DNA from: an uncultured Clostridia bacterium
GTDB lineage: Bacteria > Bacillota > Clostridia > Christensenellales > CAG-138
DNA: 29,895 bases
Assembly (NCBI GenBank): GCA_937900325.1
Contig: CALCEX010000022.1
Location: forward strand, 1 to 29,895
Direction of reading: 5' to 3'
The notes under the pieces were generated by a model. That model saw only the letters and a list, made by a program, of their open reading frames with translations. It was not told where the DNA came from and did no database searches. Of the stretch, positions 7,189 through 14,824 are shown piece after piece (position 1 is the first letter of the stretch; the number at the start of each line of letters is the position of its first letter). Made by a program: the position numbers and the translations under genes.

Positions 7189-8550
7189 TCAATCGCCCAT
7201 GGGCTTTATCTTGCTCTGGTATATCCGGTAGAGGTTTATGCCGACAAAGGTTATGGAGCCAAGCTCAGCTATGGGGAAGGCATACCATACGGCGGACAGG
7301 CCGACGGTGCGGGAGAATATAAAGGCCACCGGCAGCAGTATGGCAAGCTGGCGAAGGGCGGAGGAAAAGAAGGAAAGCCTGCCGTCGCCTATTGCCTGGA
7401 ACAGGGACGAGCCCATTATGCACAGGGCTGCGAAAGGAAAAGAGAAGCTGATGATCTTTAAGGCGGGAACGCCTATGGACAGCATCTCGTCGGACGCCTC
7501 AAACAGCCGCAGCATAAAGTCGGAATGGCGTAGGAATATCAGCATGCCTATGCACATTATGCTGAAGGCATATATGCAGCCGTATTTGAGGGCCTCCATC
7601 AGGCGCTTCCTGTTGCGCGCGCCGTAATTGTAAGCCATTATGGGCATGGTGCCGGAATTAAGGCCGAATACCGGCATGAAAACGAAGGACTGGAGCTTGA
7701 AATAGATGCCGAATACGCTTACGGCAGTAGAAGAAAAGGCTATCAGTATCTTGTTCATGCCGAGGGTCATTATGGAGCCTACCATCTGAAGGAATATGCT
7801 TGGTACGCCTACGTCGTATATGTCGGCTATACTCTGCCTGCTCGGGCGGAAGCGCCTGAAGCGTATTTTTACAAGGCAGGAACGGCTGCTCAGCATGAAA
7901 AGCCCCAGCAGCATACCAACGAGCTGACCCCCCACCGTGGCTATGGCGGCGCCGGCGATACCCAGCTTTGGGAAGCCGTACAGGCCGAATATGAGTATGG
8001 GGTCGAACACTATGTTGAATACCGCGCCAATGAGCTGTATGAACATGGACTTCAGGGTGCTGCCCGTTGCTTGCAGCAGCTTTTCGCACATTACCTGAAC
8101 CGTCAAGAATATGGCGGGAATGCCTACCCATGAAAGATAGGTTGTGGCATACTCGGTTATTTCCGCGTCCGCATGGAAAAGGCGCACCATGGGGCGGCTG
8201 AGCAGGCCGAAAAGCACAGCGAAAGCCACGCCGCCGCAAATGGCCAGGAACATGGCGTTGGTGGCGGCCGTATCCGCTTCTTCCTGGCGCTTTTCGCCGA
8301 GACGGCGCGCCACAAGGGAATTCGCGCCTACGGCGGTGCCTATGGAAACGGCGTTTATCAGCATCTGATACGGGAAAACCAGCGAAACTGCCGTAAGGGC
8401 GTTTTCGCTTATGCGGGAAACGTAAATGCTGTCAACAATGTTGTAGGCAGCCAGCACCAGCATGGATACCATCATGGGAAGTGACATTTTGATTATGAGG
8501 CTTCTTATCGGCATATAGCCCATCTTGTTTTCGGTGTGTATGCTTTCCAT
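7189..8550 (-). CDS. MATE-family multidrug efflux transporter
   Basis: A 453-aa inner-membrane cation-coupled exporter with about 12 hydrophobic helices in two similar halves. Each half opens with the MATE pattern: LIIKMSLPMMVSMLVLAAYN at the N-terminus, and DIYDVGVPSIFLQMVGSIM in the second half near residue 240. The P-rich SLPM/VGVP starts, the early VDSIYVSR and the later MAYNYGARN are typical. Substrates of MATE proteins (cationic drugs, metabolites) cannot be predicted. ATG 8550 has no obvious Shine-Dalgarno; the upstream bases are A+T-rich and end in CAAAAA. It is transcribed leftward, followed by the small frameshifted ORF and a strong terminator. Confidence 0.9.
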   Translation of the reverse strand: MESIHTENKMGYMPIRSLIIKMSLPMMVSMLVLAAYNIVDSIYVSRISENALTAVSLVFPYQMLINAVSIGTAVGANSLVARRLGEKRQEEADTAATNAMFLAICGGVAFAVLFGLLSRPMVRLFHADAEITEYATTYLSWVGIPAIFLTVQVMCEKLLQATGSTLKSMFIQLIGAVFNIVFDPILIFGLYGFPKLGIAGAAIATVGGQLVGMLLGLFMLSSRSCLVKIRFRRFRPSRQSIADIYDVGVPSIFLQMVGSIMTLGMNKILIAFSSTAVSVFGIYFKLQSFVFMPVFGLNSGTMPIMAYNYGARNRKRLMEALKYGCIYAFSIMCIGMLIFLRHSDFMLRLFEASDEMLSIGVPALKIISFSFPFAALCIMGSSLFQAIGDGRLSFFSSALRQLAILLPVAFIFSRTVGLSAVWYAFPIAELGSITFVGINLYRIYQSKIKPMGD

Positions 8551-8614
8551 TTTTTGACCGTAATTAAAACTATATAATTATCCTTTCGTAAATAATGTAA
8601 AAATGTTCTTTGCA

Positions 8615-8648
8615 TAAAAAAGGACCCATGGCAGCATGGGCCCTTTTA
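8615..8648. terminator. terminator after the ferredoxin gene
   Basis: GGACCCATG (8622-8630) and CATGGGCCC (8635-8643), with one internal mismatch, form a stem flanked by A-run and T-run on both sides. It can stop the ferredoxin transcript (minus strand, CCTTTTTTATGC) before the MATE gene. Confidence 0.75.
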
Positions 8649-8670
8649 TTGCCTGTTTAAGTGCCGAAGA

Positions 8671-8841
8671 TTACTCCTCGGAAGGAGCGCCGACGGGGCA
8701 GACGGAAGCGCAGGCGCCGCAGCTGATGCAGGTATTGGGGTCGATCTCGTAATGATCAGCACCCTGAGAAATAGCGCCAACGGGGCAGCCGGACTCGCAG
8801 GAGCCGCAGCTGATGCATGCATCGGAAATTACGTATGCCAT
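8671..8841 (-). CDS. 2[4Fe-4S] ferredoxin
   Basis: A 56-aa clostridial-type ferredoxin carrying two [4Fe-4S] clusters for low-potential electron transfer in the cytosol. Two CxxCxxCxxxCP motifs are present: CISCGSCESGCP (residues 9-20) and CISCGACASVCP (38-49), in the usual internal duplication. The start is placed at ATG 8841, which follows GGAGG and gives MAYVIS, the standard ferredoxin N-terminus. An upstream ATG would add residues not found in the family. It is monocistronic with its own promoter and terminator. It is a possible electron acceptor for the xanthine dehydrogenase, but nothing in the sequence ties them. Confidence 0.95.
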   Translation of the reverse strand: MAYVISDACISCGSCESGCPVGAISQGADHYEIDPNTCISCGACASVCPVGAPSEE

Positions 8842-8872
8842 TGATATTACCTCCACAGAATTTTTCATGTAT

Positions 8873-8900
8873 ATTGTAACATGAATATTTATATTGTCAA
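8873..8900 (-). promoter_or_regulatory. sigma-A promoter of the ferredoxin gene
   Basis: On the minus strand a perfect TTGACA (8895-8900), 16 nt and TACAAT (8873-8878) precede the ferredoxin start by about 32 bp, leaving room for a normal leader with GGAGG. The near-consensus boxes suggest high constitutive expression. Confidence 0.75.
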
Positions 8901-8921
8901 CAGATTAAAGCCGGTCAGACA

Positions 8922-9887
8922 TTACATATTGTTGTCCTTCATGCGGCGCTCCATTATGTCCGCCTTTTCCTCGCTCAGAAGCTCGGCAAGCTCCTCAGGC
9001 GCTGCGTCCATCATCAGCTGCTGTTCTACCTCGGCCTCCACGTCGATATCATGAGCCTGCCTGCCTTTTCCGCCCCGGGTATAGGTCAGCTCCCGGAAGG
9101 GGTATTCCCTGACGTCTATGGTGCCGTCTGGCAGCATGAGCTTTACCTTTGTCTTTTCGGATATGACGTTGTTTTCAATGACGGTACCGGTGAACCCTTC
9201 GGGGGTGCCGGCCTCGCGGCCTATCCTGGGCATTTGCTTGCGCATATACTCATAGCCGTCCTGCTCGTATTTAAGGCAGCACATAAGCCTGCCGCAAATG
9301 CCGGATATCTTGGTTGGGCTGAGGGAAAGGCCCTGCTCCTTGGCCATTTTTATGGATACGGGCTGGAAATCGGGCAGGAACTGCTTGCAGCAGACCGGCC
9401 TGCCGCAGCTGCCCAGGCCGCCCAGCATCTTGGCCTCATCCCGGACGCCTATCTGCCGCAGCTCTATGCGGGTCTTGAACACTGAGGCGAGGTCTTTAAC
9501 AAGCTCCCTGAAGTCCACCCGTCCATCCGCCGTAAAGTAAAATACTATCTTTGAGCCGTTGAACGTATATTCCACATCCACCAGCTTCATGTTAAGGCCA
9601 TGGGCCTGTATGCGCTCCATACAGGTGGCGTAGGCGTCCTTTTCCCTGGCGCGGTAGCTGTCCCGCATTTCCCGGTCCCGGTCGGTCGCAACGCGGATGA
9701 CCTCCTTTAGGGGCTGTATTATCTGGTCGTCGGGCACGTCATGTACGCCCACCACAACGTCTCCGTATTCGGTGCCTCTGGCAGTTTCGACTATGACGCC
9801 GTCGCCGGCGCTTATCTCAAGCTCGCCGGGGGAAAAGTAGTAAAGCCTGCTTCCGCCCCTGAATTTTACGCTGATAACAGTTGTCAT
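8922..9887 (-). CDS. ricT: PSP1-domain protein RicT/YaaT
   Basis: A 321-aa cytosolic PSP1 (YaaT) protein. In Bacillus subtilis it joins RicA and RicF in a [4Fe-4S]-containing complex that stimulates RNase Y-dependent mRNA maturation and influences sporulation and competence. Visible hallmarks are the N-terminal VKFRGGSRLYYFSP strand, the GVIVETARGTEYGDVV segment, and the cysteine-rich core GSCGRPVCC with ICGRLMCCLKYE (about residues 160-210). GGAG lies 8 nt before ATG 9887. It follows holB by 2 bp in the conserved darA-holB-ricT order of Firmicutes. The acidic C-terminal tail is lineage-specific. Confidence 0.93.
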   Translation of the reverse strand: MTTVISVKFRGGSRLYYFSPGELEISAGDGVIVETARGTEYGDVVVGVHDVPDDQIIQPLKEVIRVATDRDREMRDSYRAREKDAYATCMERIQAHGLNMKLVDVEYTFNGSKIVFYFTADGRVDFRELVKDLASVFKTRIELRQIGVRDEAKMLGGLGSCGRPVCCKQFLPDFQPVSIKMAKEQGLSLSPTKISGICGRLMCCLKYEQDGYEYMRKQMPRIGREAGTPEGFTGTVIENNVISEKTKVKLMLPDGTIDVREYPFRELTYTRGGKGRQAHDIDVEAEVEQQLMMDAAPEELAELLSEEKADIMERRMKDNNM

Positions 9888-9889
9888 TA

Positions 9890-10783
9890 TTAAAACTCCT
9901 CTGTGATTTCGGTAAAAAGTCTCGTAAAGGTGCCGGCCGCCGGAGCGTTGGTGCTGAGCCTGTCCATGGCGTTCGCCAGCGATTCTATAATACGGTTTAT
10001 TCTCCCGGTTGTAAAGCGCGGCGCCAGGGAAGAAATATCCTCGGCCCTGTCCGCATTCTGCTCTATGCGGCCCAACGTCATGTATGTGAGCATATCCCGC
10101 GCATATGAGAGCATAAAGTGAGCGCCGTCTATGGAGGCGACGGCGTTGAGCCTGTCAAAAGGCAGCTCGCCCCGTAGCAGCGCCGCCATGACCTCCTGAG
10201 CCGTACGCCTGAGAGCGCGATAGTCCTCGTCCTGATAAAGCTTCAGCGAGCGCCGGACCGTTGCGCCCATACTGGCAAAGCGCATAGCGTCATTGTCGGT
10301 AAGGCCTGCCGATATGAGCTCCCTGGCTATGTCGGCATGGGAGGGAAGCCCGCAAAGCACCGTAGCGCAGCGTGAAAGTATGGTGGGAAGTATTCCCGCA
10401 TCGTTGCCGGTAAGCAGAAACAGCACTCCGTCGGGCGGCTCTTCAATGGTCTTTAGGAGCACGTTCTGGGTGGCGGGTTCGATTTCGTGGGCATTGAGGA
10501 GCAGAACGGACCTTTTCCCGCCGGAAAATGAGCTGCGGCCCAGCTCCTCTATCACTTCCTCACGGATGGTATCCTTTCGGTAGCCGGAGGGGATTATGCA
10601 GTTTCCCGTATGGAAAAGCATGGCGGCGTCGGCAGCTCCCGTACAGTACATGGCCGCGGCCCGCCTCGCCATGCCCTCGGCTATCAGCCCGTCAGGGCAG
10701 GAAATAAAACAGGCGTGAGGAATACGCCCCTGCCTTATTGCGCCAAGGAGCCTTTCCTCCGCCTGACTGATGCCTATTGACAT
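9890..10783 (-). CDS. holB: DNA polymerase III subunit delta'
   Basis: Clamp-loader subunit delta' of the replicative polymerase, 297 aa from ATG 10783. Recognisable segments are the N-terminal GAIRQGRIPHACF, SVLLLNAHEIEPATQNVLLKTIEEPP (the delta/DnaX-type sensor region) and LPTILSRCATV with the SRC motif. As usual for delta', no working P-loop is evident. The open frame extends 14 codons upstream of ATG 10783, but that extension overlaps darA and is not family-like, so MSIGISQAEERLL is preferred. The start has only a weak AAGAG as ribosome binding site, 10 bp after the darA stop, which suggests coupling to darA translation. Confidence 0.9.
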   Translation of the reverse strand: MSIGISQAEERLLGAIRQGRIPHACFISCPDGLIAEGMARRAAAMYCTGAADAAMLFHTGNCIIPSGYRKDTIREEVIEELGRSSFSGGKRSVLLLNAHEIEPATQNVLLKTIEEPPDGVLFLLTGNDAGILPTILSRCATVLCGLPSHADIARELISAGLTDNDAMRFASMGATVRRSLKLYQDEDYRALRRTAQEVMAALLRGELPFDRLNAVASIDGAHFMLSYARDMLTYMTLGRIEQNADRAEDISSLAPRFTTGRINRIIESLANAMDRLSTNAPAAGTFTRLFTEITEEF

Positions 10784-10793
10784 TACTGCGCTC

Positions 10794-11120
10794 TTAATAC
10801 TTGTAGAACTGCTCCACATCCACAACGAATACCGTTGCGCCGCCCATAGTTACCTGCACGGGCGCGGGGGAATTATCGATATACCCGGGTACTGCGGAGG
10901 GAACGACCATGTATTCCTTTCTTGTGCTGGATTTTTCCTTGATGATATCCAGCGTTTCCTGAAGCCTGTCGGCTTCAACGCCAATCATCAGCGTACTGTT
11001 TCCGTTATGGAGGAAGCCGCCGGTGGAAGAAATGCGCGTTACGCTTATGCGGTGGTTAGTAAGCTCCTTTATAAGGCGCTTGGAGTCATCGTTTTGCACT
11101 ATCGCATATACGAGCTTCAT
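10794..11120 (-). CDS. darA: cyclic-di-AMP receptor DarA/PstA (PII-like)
   Basis: A 108-aa cytosolic PII-like signalling protein that binds the second messenger c-di-AMP. The start MKLVYAIVQ, the segment RISSTGGFLHNGNSTLMIGVE (T-loop base and ligand pocket) and the C-terminal GGATVFVVDVEQF are diagnostic. ATG 11120 follows AAAGGGAGG; the longer open frame upstream is not used. It is first in an operon with holB and ricT, and a near-perfect promoter lies directly upstream. What DarA controls is unsettled even in model Firmicutes. Confidence 0.93.
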   Translation of the reverse strand: MKLVYAIVQNDDSKRLIKELTNHRISVTRISSTGGFLHNGNSTLMIGVEADRLQETLDIIKEKSSTRKEYMVVPSAVPGYIDNSPAPVQVTMGGATVFVVDVEQFYKY

Positions 11121-11148
11121 GCTTATACCTCCCTTTGTTGTATTTATA

Positions 11149-11177
11149 ATTATATAACGTATCGCGGCGTTTTTCAA
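11149..11177 (-). promoter_or_regulatory. sigma-A promoter of darA-holB-ricT
   Basis: TTGAAA (11172-11177), exactly 17 nt and TATAAT (11149-11154) on the minus strand. Transcription would start near 11142, giving a leader of about 22 nt that contains the strong AAAGGGAGG. This is the best housekeeping promoter in the window. Confidence 0.8.
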
Positions 11178-11187
11178 TAATTTAGCT

Positions 11188-11778
11188 TCATGCGGCGTTC
11201 ACTGCCGCTATTATTTCCCGGAGCATCTTAAAAAGCTTATCGCTCGGCCTGAAGGCTATGGCGCAATACCTGCCGTTGCGCTTGAATATCAGCGTGCTCG
11301 CCTCGCTCCTTTTTCCCGTGCAGAGTACGGCGGCCTTCTTAACGGCGCTCTGCAACGCCGCGGGATCCTCGCATATTATGCCTATGCAGGCGGCCGTCTC
11401 GCTGCCGGACAGTATTGCCTGCATCTCTCCGGGGGCGACGGTATCGACTATCCTGCCCTTGCCGCCGCTGAACTGCTCGAATACCAGCGTGCCGAGAGGA
11501 TAAGGGTTTTTGCGCTGATTGCCGTACTGGTCAAGGTCGCCTTCCTCCGGCTCCCTGTTGAACAGGGTGTAGCGATAGGAGCAGAGCCGTTTTTTGTATA
11601 TCGTCAGGCATACGAGTATAAGCCCTATGAACAGGGGTATCTGCAGAATGCTGCCGTGGGGTATCCTGCTTACGGCGTTCATGAGCATCCTTGCCAATAT
11701 GACCAAGGCCAACAGCCCTGAAAACAGCAGCAGATCCTGCTTCTTTGTGGCGTTGCCGCCGTTGGTTTCCTGATACAT
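11188..11778 (-). CDS. membrane protein of unknown function
   Basis: A 196-aa protein that I do not recognise. Two hydrophobic segments (about residues 17-36 and 43-61) form an N-terminal hairpin, followed by a soluble domain of about 130 residues. That domain begins with YTLFNREPEEGDLDQYGNQRKNPYPLG and contains FEQFSGGKGRIVD and a final helix (KLFKMLREIIAAV). With both termini on one side, the soluble domain probably faces the cytoplasm. GGAGG precedes ATG 11778. It follows the CPBP protease gene by 16 bp and is probably cotranscribed with it. Codon use is native (AUA-rich). Confidence 0.7.
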   Translation of the reverse strand: MYQETNGGNATKKQDLLLFSGLLALVILARMLMNAVSRIPHGSILQIPLFIGLILVCLTIYKKRLCSYRYTLFNREPEEGDLDQYGNQRKNPYPLGTLVFEQFSGGKGRIVDTVAPGEMQAILSGSETAACIGIICEDPAALQSAVKKAAVLCTGKRSEASTLIFKRNGRYCAIAFRPSDKLFKMLREIIAAVNAA

Positions 11779-11794
11779 TATTATCGCCTCCGCT

Positions 11795-12580
11795 TTAACC
11801 TTTAGTATTGTAAGCCCTGATATGCCGTACCGAGTACCAAAGGCCCAGGCACATCGCCAGCAGCAGAGGCAGCATTGACATACCGCCGCTCAAGGCGGGG
11901 AGTATAAAGCTGCCGGTGATATTGAACGCTATGTGGAAGGCCATAGAAGCAAGCAGCGTCCGGTACTTATCGTATATCAGCGTCAGGACCGCACCCATCA
12001 GAAAAGCGTATATCACCCACAGAAGCTGACCGTGCATGAGGCCGAATATGGCGCAGGATAAGAGCAGGGCGGCGGGCCGCCTGAGCACGCTCCTCAGCGT
12101 TCCGTATATCAGGCCCCTGAAAAGCATTTCCTCGGCTACCGGGGCCAGCACTGCCGTGGCTATGAAGCGCTCAGGGAAGGTGCCGCCGCTGCTTGCGGCA
12201 ACCGAATCGCTGTAGGAGCTCATTAAGCGATCGGGTATGGGCAGCAGCGTGAGCAGCAGCGATACCGCTATTGAGAACGCAGCGGCGCACAGCGCGCACC
12301 ACAGGTACTCCCTGCCGGGCAGCGGCGATATCGCCACCATATCCCTGACGCTCTGCTTTTTAAAATAGAAAGCCAGCATTACGGCGATCAGCAGCAGATT
12401 GTGCAGCAGAGAGATAAGGGAAGCCTTTTGGGCGAGAAAGCGGCTCATGGCGGATTGGATATCTCCCTCCGCCCCCGCGCCGCCCGCCGCCGCAAACAGC
12501 GTCAAGATAAGCGCCTGTGAAATAAAATATGCCAGCAGCACTAAAAATATCCTGAACAGCGCCTTGAGGTAATCCTTCAT
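11795..12580 (-). CDS. CPBP-family intramembrane glutamic protease (CAAX protease-like)
   Basis: A 261-aa polytopic membrane protein of the CPBP/Abi family, relatives of Rce1 prenyl-protein proteases. The catalytic signature is present: EEMLFRGLIYGTL (about residues 147-159) with the Glu pair and Arg, then a His in GLMHGQLLWV, and HIAFNITGSF with the third motif's His and Asn. Bacterial members serve in bacteriocin self-immunity or membrane-protein turnover; the substrate here is unknown. ATG 12580 follows AAGGAGATGC. It probably forms an operon with the unknown membrane protein downstream. Confidence 0.87.
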   Translation of the reverse strand: MKDYLKALFRIFLVLLAYFISQALILTLFAAAGGAGAEGDIQSAMSRFLAQKASLISLLHNLLLIAVMLAFYFKKQSVRDMVAISPLPGREYLWCALCAAAFSIAVSLLLTLLPIPDRLMSSYSDSVAASSGGTFPERFIATAVLAPVAEEMLFRGLIYGTLRSVLRRPAALLLSCAIFGLMHGQLLWVIYAFLMGAVLTLIYDKYRTLLASMAFHIAFNITGSFILPALSGGMSMLPLLLAMCLGLWYSVRHIRAYNTKG

Positions 12581-12601
12581 GAATATGCATCTCCTTATTT
12601 T

Positions 12602-12609
12602 ATTTTACC
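12602..12609 (-). promoter_or_regulatory. extended -10 promoter of the CPBP protease gene
   Basis: TGGTAAAAT on the minus strand (TAAAAT at 12602-12607 preceded by TGG) lies about 22 bp before ATG 12580. The -35 region (GGCTGA at 17 nt) is poor, so the extended -10 would carry recognition. This is tentative. Confidence 0.4.
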
Positions 12610-12642
12610 ATAGAATATGCCCTTCAGCCACCCTGAAAAAAA

Positions 12643-12668
12643 TAAAAAGCGCCGCGTGTATGCGGCGC
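12643..12668 (-). terminator. terminator after the anchored NlpC/P60 gene
   Basis: GCGCCGC (12649-12655) and GCGGCGC (12662-12668) form a perfect 7-bp G+C stem with a 6-nt loop. On the minus strand it is followed by TTTTTATTTTTTT. It lies just after the NlpC/P60 stop codon. Confidence 0.85.
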
Positions 12669-12687
12669 GAGGGCTGCCCGGCTGATT

Positions 12688-13389
12688 TTAACCGTAAAAT
12701 CCGGGCCGGCGGGCGTAATGGAATACGTCCCCGGCGGGGGTGACGACCACATTGTCGAAGCCAAGGGCGCAATGGGCAAAAACCGGCTTGCCCTTCTCGT
12801 TAAAGCCTACGCAGATGCCGACGTGGTTGCCCTCGTTTGTAGGGTAGGCGTTCTGAAAGACGATATCGCCCACCCGGAGCTCATTCCAGCTTATTTCATC
12901 GCTGTTTTCCCACTGGGCCCATGTGCCGAGCCCCACTTCGCTTTCCAGCTCCTCGTTTGTCAGCCCCTGCTGGAGGAAGCACCAGGCCACGAAGCCTGAG
13001 CAGTCAAGGCCATAGGGGCGCGTTTCGCCGGTGGTGCTGCTGCCGCCGCTTTCCACCTCGGTCATCTCGCCCCACCTGGGGTCCGGCCCCTGAGAGTAGC
13101 TCTTGCCGCCCCAGAAGTAGTGTACCTTGCCTACGAGGGACAGGGCGGATCGGGCCACGCTGAGCCTTGCGGCGTCAGTTTCAACGGCTTCGCCCTTCAG
13201 CCGGGCTATGTCTATCTCGTCGGCGGTCAACGGCACATACTCCGCCTTCAGGCGGGCCCTGCGTATTGCGTTTACGGCGAATATGCCGCCGAGCGTGACT
13301 ATTGCCGCAAGCAGCAGCGCAAGAGCCGTTCTGAGGGCGCTTTTTGCGGCGCGCCGCCTTTTTTTAGTATACTTCGCTTTTGTTTCCAT
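12688..13389 (-). CDS. membrane-anchored NlpC/P60-type peptidase
   Basis: A 233-aa cell-envelope cysteine peptidase, probably a peptidoglycan endopeptidase. A Lys/Arg-rich N-terminus and one hydrophobic segment (about residues 19-42) anchor it with the catalytic domain outside. The C40-like domain carries Cys130 in GLDCSGFVAWCF, His189 in GNHVGICVG and a third polar position near His206 in VFAHC. A long acidic and Ser/Thr insertion (about residues 98-126) separates the FWGG segment from the catalytic Cys, which is longer than in ordinary NlpC/P60 proteins. There is no Shine-Dalgarno, and a -10 box ends 6 nt before ATG 13389, so the mRNA is probably leaderless. It is transcribed separately from the xdh operon upstream. 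Confidence 0.83.
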   Translation of the reverse strand: METKAKYTKKRRRAAKSALRTALALLLAAIVTLGGIFAVNAIRRARLKAEYVPLTADEIDIARLKGEAVETDAARLSVARSALSLVGKVHYFWGGKSYSQGPDPRWGEMTEVESGGSSTTGETRPYGLDCSGFVAWCFLQQGLTNEELESEVGLGTWAQWENSDEISWNELRVGDIVFQNAYPTNEGNHVGICVGFNEKGKPVFAHCALGFDNVVVTPAGDVFHYARRPGFYG

Positions 13390-13395
13390 AGCACA

Positions 13396-13424
13396 ATGAT
13401 AAACAATACCGCCCCGATAATCAA
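13396..13424 (-). promoter_or_regulatory. promoter of the NlpC/P60 gene, predicting a leaderless mRNA
   Basis: On the minus strand TTGATT (13419-13424), 17 nt and TATCAT (13396-13401). Only 6 nt separate the -10 from ATG 13389, so transcription should start at the A of the ATG. The -35 and spacer lie inside a long inverted repeat. Confidence 0.55.
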
Positions 13425-13436
13425 GGCGGCATTGTT
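13402..13436. terminator. 12-bp inverted repeat after xdhC overlapping the next promoter
   Basis: AACAATACCGCC (13402-13413) and GGCGGCATTGTT (13425-13436) pair over 12 bp (11 Watson-Crick and one position that is G-U in the minus-strand RNA), with an 11-nt loop. It follows the xdhC stop by 20 bp and could end the xdh transcript, though the T-tract is poor. It also covers the -35 and spacer of the NlpC promoter, so it could be an operator. Confidence 0.5.
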
Positions 13437-13456
13437 TAATATTCGGTTAATATTCC

Positions 13457-13942
13457 TTATGCCTTTCCCAGCCGCTTCTTCATGGTCTTTTCCACCGCGT
13501 TGAGTATATTCTCGTAACCGGTGCAGCGGCAGAGGTGGCCGGAGAGCAGCTTCCGCAGCTCTTCCCGTGTGTATTCCCTGCCGGATTCCAGTATTTCCAC
13601 GGCGGTCATTATGAAGCCGGGGGTACAGAAGCCGCACTGGACCGCAGTTTCCTCCATAAAGGCCTGCTGAATGTCCGAAAGCTCGCCGTTGGGGCCGAGG
13701 AGGCCCTCAAGGGTGCGTATATGCTTGCCCTCTGCCCATACGGCAAGATAAATGCAGCTGTTGAAGCATTCGCCGTCTATGAGCACATTGCAGGCGCCGC
13801 ATTCGCCTACCTCGCAGCCCTTCTTTACGGAGGTAAGGTGGTAGTCGTTGCGGAGCATATCGGTAAGGGAAGCCCGGACGTCTACCATCCTTTCAACGTC
13901 CTTGCCGTTTATGTTGCAGTGAATAAGCTTATACTGTGCCAT
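13457..13942 (-). CDS. xdhC: xanthine dehydrogenase, 2[2Fe-2S] subunit
   Basis: A 161-aa iron-sulfur subunit of a three-subunit molybdenum hydroxylase, passing electrons from the Mo site towards FAD. The plant-ferredoxin-like cluster ligands are Cys43, Cys48, Cys51 and Cys63 (CEVGECGAC...C). The second cluster uses Cys103, Cys106, Cys138 and Cys140 (CGFC...CRC), as in the family. GAGGTGA precedes ATG 13942, whose first base overlaps the xdhB stop codon, indicating translational coupling. It is the last gene of the ade-xdhA-xdhB-xdhC operon. The symbol follows E. coli naming; substrate identity (xanthine, hypoxanthine or another purine) rests on neighbouring genes. Confidence 0.92.
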   Translation of the reverse strand: MAQYKLIHCNINGKDVERMVDVRASLTDMLRNDYHLTSVKKGCEVGECGACNVLIDGECFNSCIYLAVWAEGKHIRTLEGLLGPNGELSDIQQAFMEETAVQCGFCTPGFIMTAVEILESGREYTREELRKLLSGHLCRCTGYENILNAVEKTMKKRLGKA

Positions 13943-14823
13943 TACAGCTCACCTCCCGCGAGAAGTATGGATTCCATCATGCAGCGCCTGGCGGTCTCTA
14001 CGGCGATATGCTGACGGAAGGCCTTGCTGGCGCGCCAGGAGTCCCTTGGATTTATGTCGTCGAGCACCGTGCGCGCAAATGTCTCTACCGTCTCCATGGA
14101 TACGGGCCGGCCGTTGGCGGCGGCCTCTGCCTTTTCTGCGCGCATAGGCACCGGGCCCGCCACGCCGTAGGCTATGCGGGCGCGCTCTATGGTTTTTTTA
14201 TCCGGCGAGAGGCGGACGTTCGCGCTGCAGCCGAGGGTGGCTATATCCATGGCGTTGCGCATGGAGTATTTGATATAGTGGCCGTAGGTGTTCTCATAGC
14301 TGGCCCTGGGTATTATTATGGCGGTCTGTATTTCGTCCGGGTGTATATCCACAAGTCCGGCCTTTATGTAGAAATCGCGTATGGGCAGCAGGCGCTTGCC
14401 CTCGCTGCCCGTAAGCTCTATTATGGCCTCCCATGCATGGAGGGTGGAGGCGGAGTCGGCCGAGGTAACGCCGTTGCAGGTGTTGCCGCCTATGGTGCCT
14501 ATGTTGCGTATCTGCGGCCCGCCCACCATATCCACCGCCTGACCCAGGACGTTTATGTATTTCTGAATGATGGGATCGCGGGTTATGTGGGAAAAGCTGG
14601 TAAGGGAGCCTATGCGTATGTTCTCGTTTTCATCGAGGGATACGCCCCGAAGCTCATCCAGGCCGTATATGGAGATGAGCTCCTTTCCGGCGCGCTTGCC
14701 CTCGCGCATCTGCACGAGAACATCGCTGCCGCCGGCTATTATCTGTGCCTCTGGATGCTCGAGGCGAAGCTCCACGGCGTTCTGAACGGAGGAAGCCTCA
14801 TACAGCGCTTTAAGATCGTACAT
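13942..14823 (-). CDS. xdhB: xanthine dehydrogenase, FAD-binding subunit
   Basis: A 293-aa FAD subunit (CO dehydrogenase flavoprotein/XdhB family). It shows AGGSDVLVQMREG near residue 31 (pyrophosphate loop), the second FAD segment GGPQIRNIGTIGGNTCNGVTS (about residues 100-120, split here as RNIGTIGGN and SADSAS), and a C-terminal CO_deh_flav_C domain. It would pass electrons to NAD+ or another acceptor. AGGAGGAAAA precedes ATG 14823, one base after the xdhA stop codon. It is tightly packed between the Mo and Fe-S subunits. Confidence 0.92.
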   Translation of the reverse strand: MYDLKALYEASSVQNAVELRLEHPEAQIIAGGSDVLVQMREGKRAGKELISIYGLDELRGVSLDENENIRIGSLTSFSHITRDPIIQKYINVLGQAVDMVGGPQIRNIGTIGGNTCNGVTSADSASTLHAWEAIIELTGSEGKRLLPIRDFYIKAGLVDIHPDEIQTAIIIPRASYENTYGHYIKYSMRNAMDIATLGCSANVRLSPDKKTIERARIAYGVAGPVPMRAEKAEAAANGRPVSMETVETFARTVLDDINPRDSWRASKAFRQHIAVETARRCMMESILLAGGEL

Positions 14824-14824
14824 A

